A DNA stretch of 64,000 nucleotides, from positions 37,620,990 through 37,684,989 of the forward strand of contig CP092877.1 in assembly GCA_030710605.1 (NCBI GenBank). Reading direction: 5' to 3'. How positions within the stretch are numbered: position 1 is the stretch's first letter; the number at the start of each line of letters is the position of its first letter. The position numbers and the translations under genes were made by a program. This stretch comes from Cordylochernes scorpioides (taxonomy: Eukaryota > Arthropoda > Arachnida > Pseudoscorpiones > Chernetidae). Positions 62,680 to 64,000 of the stretch are shown one piece after another. The notes beneath the pieces are model-generated. The model had not been told where the DNA came from, did no database searches, and saw only the letters and a list, made by a program, of their open reading frames with translations.

Positions 62680-62945
62680 TTTACAGGGCGAGGCGCAAGA
62701 AACATTGAGGAAAGAGAGGCGTGTGTAAATGTAAATGTAAATAAACGCTCACCTGTATTAATAACATTGGGAAAATAGAGCTGTGGGTAAATGGATATTT
62801 AAATAAACGATAACCTGTGAATAACATGGAGAAAAAAGACCCGAGTGTAAATGGATATGTAAATGAACGCCCACCTGTAAATAACATTGAGAAAAGAGAG
62901 CCGTGTGTAAATAGATATGTAATTGAAAGATCACCTGTAAATAAC
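62680..62945. repeat. 62-bp tandem repeat, copy 2
   Basis: Parallels 22115-22350 but with one more partial unit (CACCTGTATTAATAACATTG at about 62750), showing array length change after duplication. Confidence 0.85.
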
Positions 62946-63790
62946 TAATCTTTTCCAATCAATTATTCACCTGGACCAGAGGTCGGCAAACTGCGGCTCG
63001 CGAGCCACATGCGGCTCTTTGGATGTGAAGCTGCGGCTCTTTATATAGTTCCATACGTAAATATTATTTATTAGAGTACTATAAATTGTTAGCAAGAAAA
63101 CATTTTGTGGCTCTTTAAAAACTTTGAAATCTTGTAAATTGTAGTGTTTTACTCTACCGACTAAAAGGTTTGCCGACCCTGACCTAGACGAATCCTGTGT
63201 AGGGTATAGGTCCCCAATAAAAGGCTTGTTGTCTTCATTGTTAAAGGTAGTATACTATATATTATCTTTCATAATTGATAATTAAAATTTTGATTATTTA
63301 GAAGCCATGATATGTGAACTATCGCAATATAATGATAAAGATTCATTATAATATGAATTTTTAGCGTATTTAGGCAAGTTTAGCTTTAACTACCTATTTC
63401 TTAATTTCTCAGGAAGTTTCTTGGACCAGCCATTTTTTTCGTTAATGTACAATCAACATCATGCTGACAAGGGCCAACAACCGAAAGGCGTATGTGGTTG
63501 GCTTAATTCATCGAGAAATAGGTTAACGAATATTATGAAATAAATCTAAGTCAATGTTTAAATGATATTTAGTTTTCGAGATGTTTGCTGCTATATAAAA
63601 TGTTAATTTAAGCGATTGGGGTATTTCTTGTTGAAATAACAGAAGGTTTGAAAAATTGCCATCAGAAGTTCACTAAATACTTATTCTATATTTTATTTAC
63701 ACGGTATATGTTTTTTATAGTTCTCCGAAACCATTGGTTGGTTTGAAGTAGATATAGAAAAAACAAAGCCACACCAACTAATAGTTTATT
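62946..63790. other. Non-coding part of copy 2
   Basis: GGTCGGCAAACTGCGGCTCGCGAGCCACATG (62980 region) is more complete than in copy 1, where about 20 bases are missing near 22385. No ORF. Confidence 0.4.
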
Positions 63791-63794
63791 TTGA

Positions 63795-63930
63795 CTCCCG
63801 ATTTTTCAGTGACCTAATATCACTCTCCTCAGGAAAATGGTTATTTTGAATCCTAGTTCTACTTTCTAAAATAAACATTCACCTGAGAAGAGTGACTCGT
63901 TGTCACTGAAATGTCGGGAGTTAAATAAAT
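63795..63930. repeat. Head-to-head PLE-like tails
   Basis: The minus-strand copy at 63800-63840 and plus-strand copy at 63882-63925 face each other. The plus copy has CTGAGAA, AGTGAC/GTCACT stem, GAAAT and GTC: hammerhead order with one core change (G to A). Confidence 0.6.
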
Positions 63931-64000
63931 CATTTATTTATGTACTTCGATTTAAAGCGCTATGTCCCCCTATGGACACTTGCGCTGTCATACATGTATG

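Larger units (their letters stand above)
60126..63892. repeat. Large duplicated block, copy 2
   Basis: Matches 19845-23277 with scattered differences and one extra segment (60190-60465) inserted in (TA)n. Its right limit is defined by divergence inside a PLE-like tail: here the tail is complete, in copy 1 it is cut by repeat family A. Confidence 0.9.

Noticed and set aside
1-64000. CRISPR array
   Set aside because: Several direct repeats exist but all are satellites or mobile elements without unique spacers, and the genome is eukaryotic.

Overview
This is AT-rich, non-bacterial DNA from an animal nuclear genome. It holds eukaryotic-type tRNA genes (one with an anticodon-loop intron), Penelope-like, LINE, Gypsy, Tc1/mariner and Helitron elements, MITEs and several satellites. 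The Naiad element, the LINE tails and the Tc1 proteins resemble those abundant in arthropods. An arachnid is my guess, not something the sequence proves. I recognise no conventional multi-exon host gene; the window is a repeat-dominated intergenic landscape. The best candidate for a host or unclassified gene is the ORF at about 11121-12086.

Layout. 1-5958: a Naiad-type Penelope-like element (PLE) with an N-terminal GIY-YIG endonuclease, in head-to-tail tandem with the 3' end of a second copy and ending in (TA)n. 6190-7060: minisatellite. 7640-8430: interspersed repeat (family A). 8491-9917: dead Tc1 element. 10229-12780: ORFs of unknown origin and a tandem array seeded from the end of one of them. 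12838-19805: gene-poor DNA with foldback repeats, a hammerhead-like motif at 16473, an 84-bp satellite (16640-17468) and a tRNA-derived SINE. 19845-23277: a block repeated at 60126-63892. 23279-25268: repeat family A (copy 2) and decayed coding-like DNA. 25269-26570: an apparently intact DD37D mariner (maT-like). 28209-28911: a tiny LTR (TRIM-like) element. 29290-35770: tRNA genes, tRNA-like SINE heads, Helitron 3' ends and a GC/AT minisatellite mixed together, with a LINE tail inside (TAA)n. 36312-39949: MITE, PLE and Helitron remnants. 40309-41962: MITE carrying a Tc1 element beside it. 43850-45760: a canonical PLE with an inverted partial copy. 47745-50060: Naiad fragment and an ORF1-only LINE. 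50070-56642: an intact Gypsy retrotransposon with apparently identical LTRs. 57285-60025: PLE tails, a near-perfect hammerhead motif at 57561-57601, a probable Helentron remnant and a LINE tail. 60026-60125: a 100-N assembly gap.

Two themes connect the parts. First, PLE-related pieces are everywhere: one Naiad, at least two canonical PLEs with C-terminal endonuclease, and many short tails with CTGANGA-stem-GAAA cores. Several tails lie head to head as foldbacks. At least two cores (16473-16515 and 57561-57601) fold by hand into small type I hammerhead ribozymes. Second, simple repeats act as landing sites: the Naiad, the Gypsy element and the ORF1-only LINE all abut (TA)n, and a probable R4/Dong-like LINE tail lies within (TAA)n.
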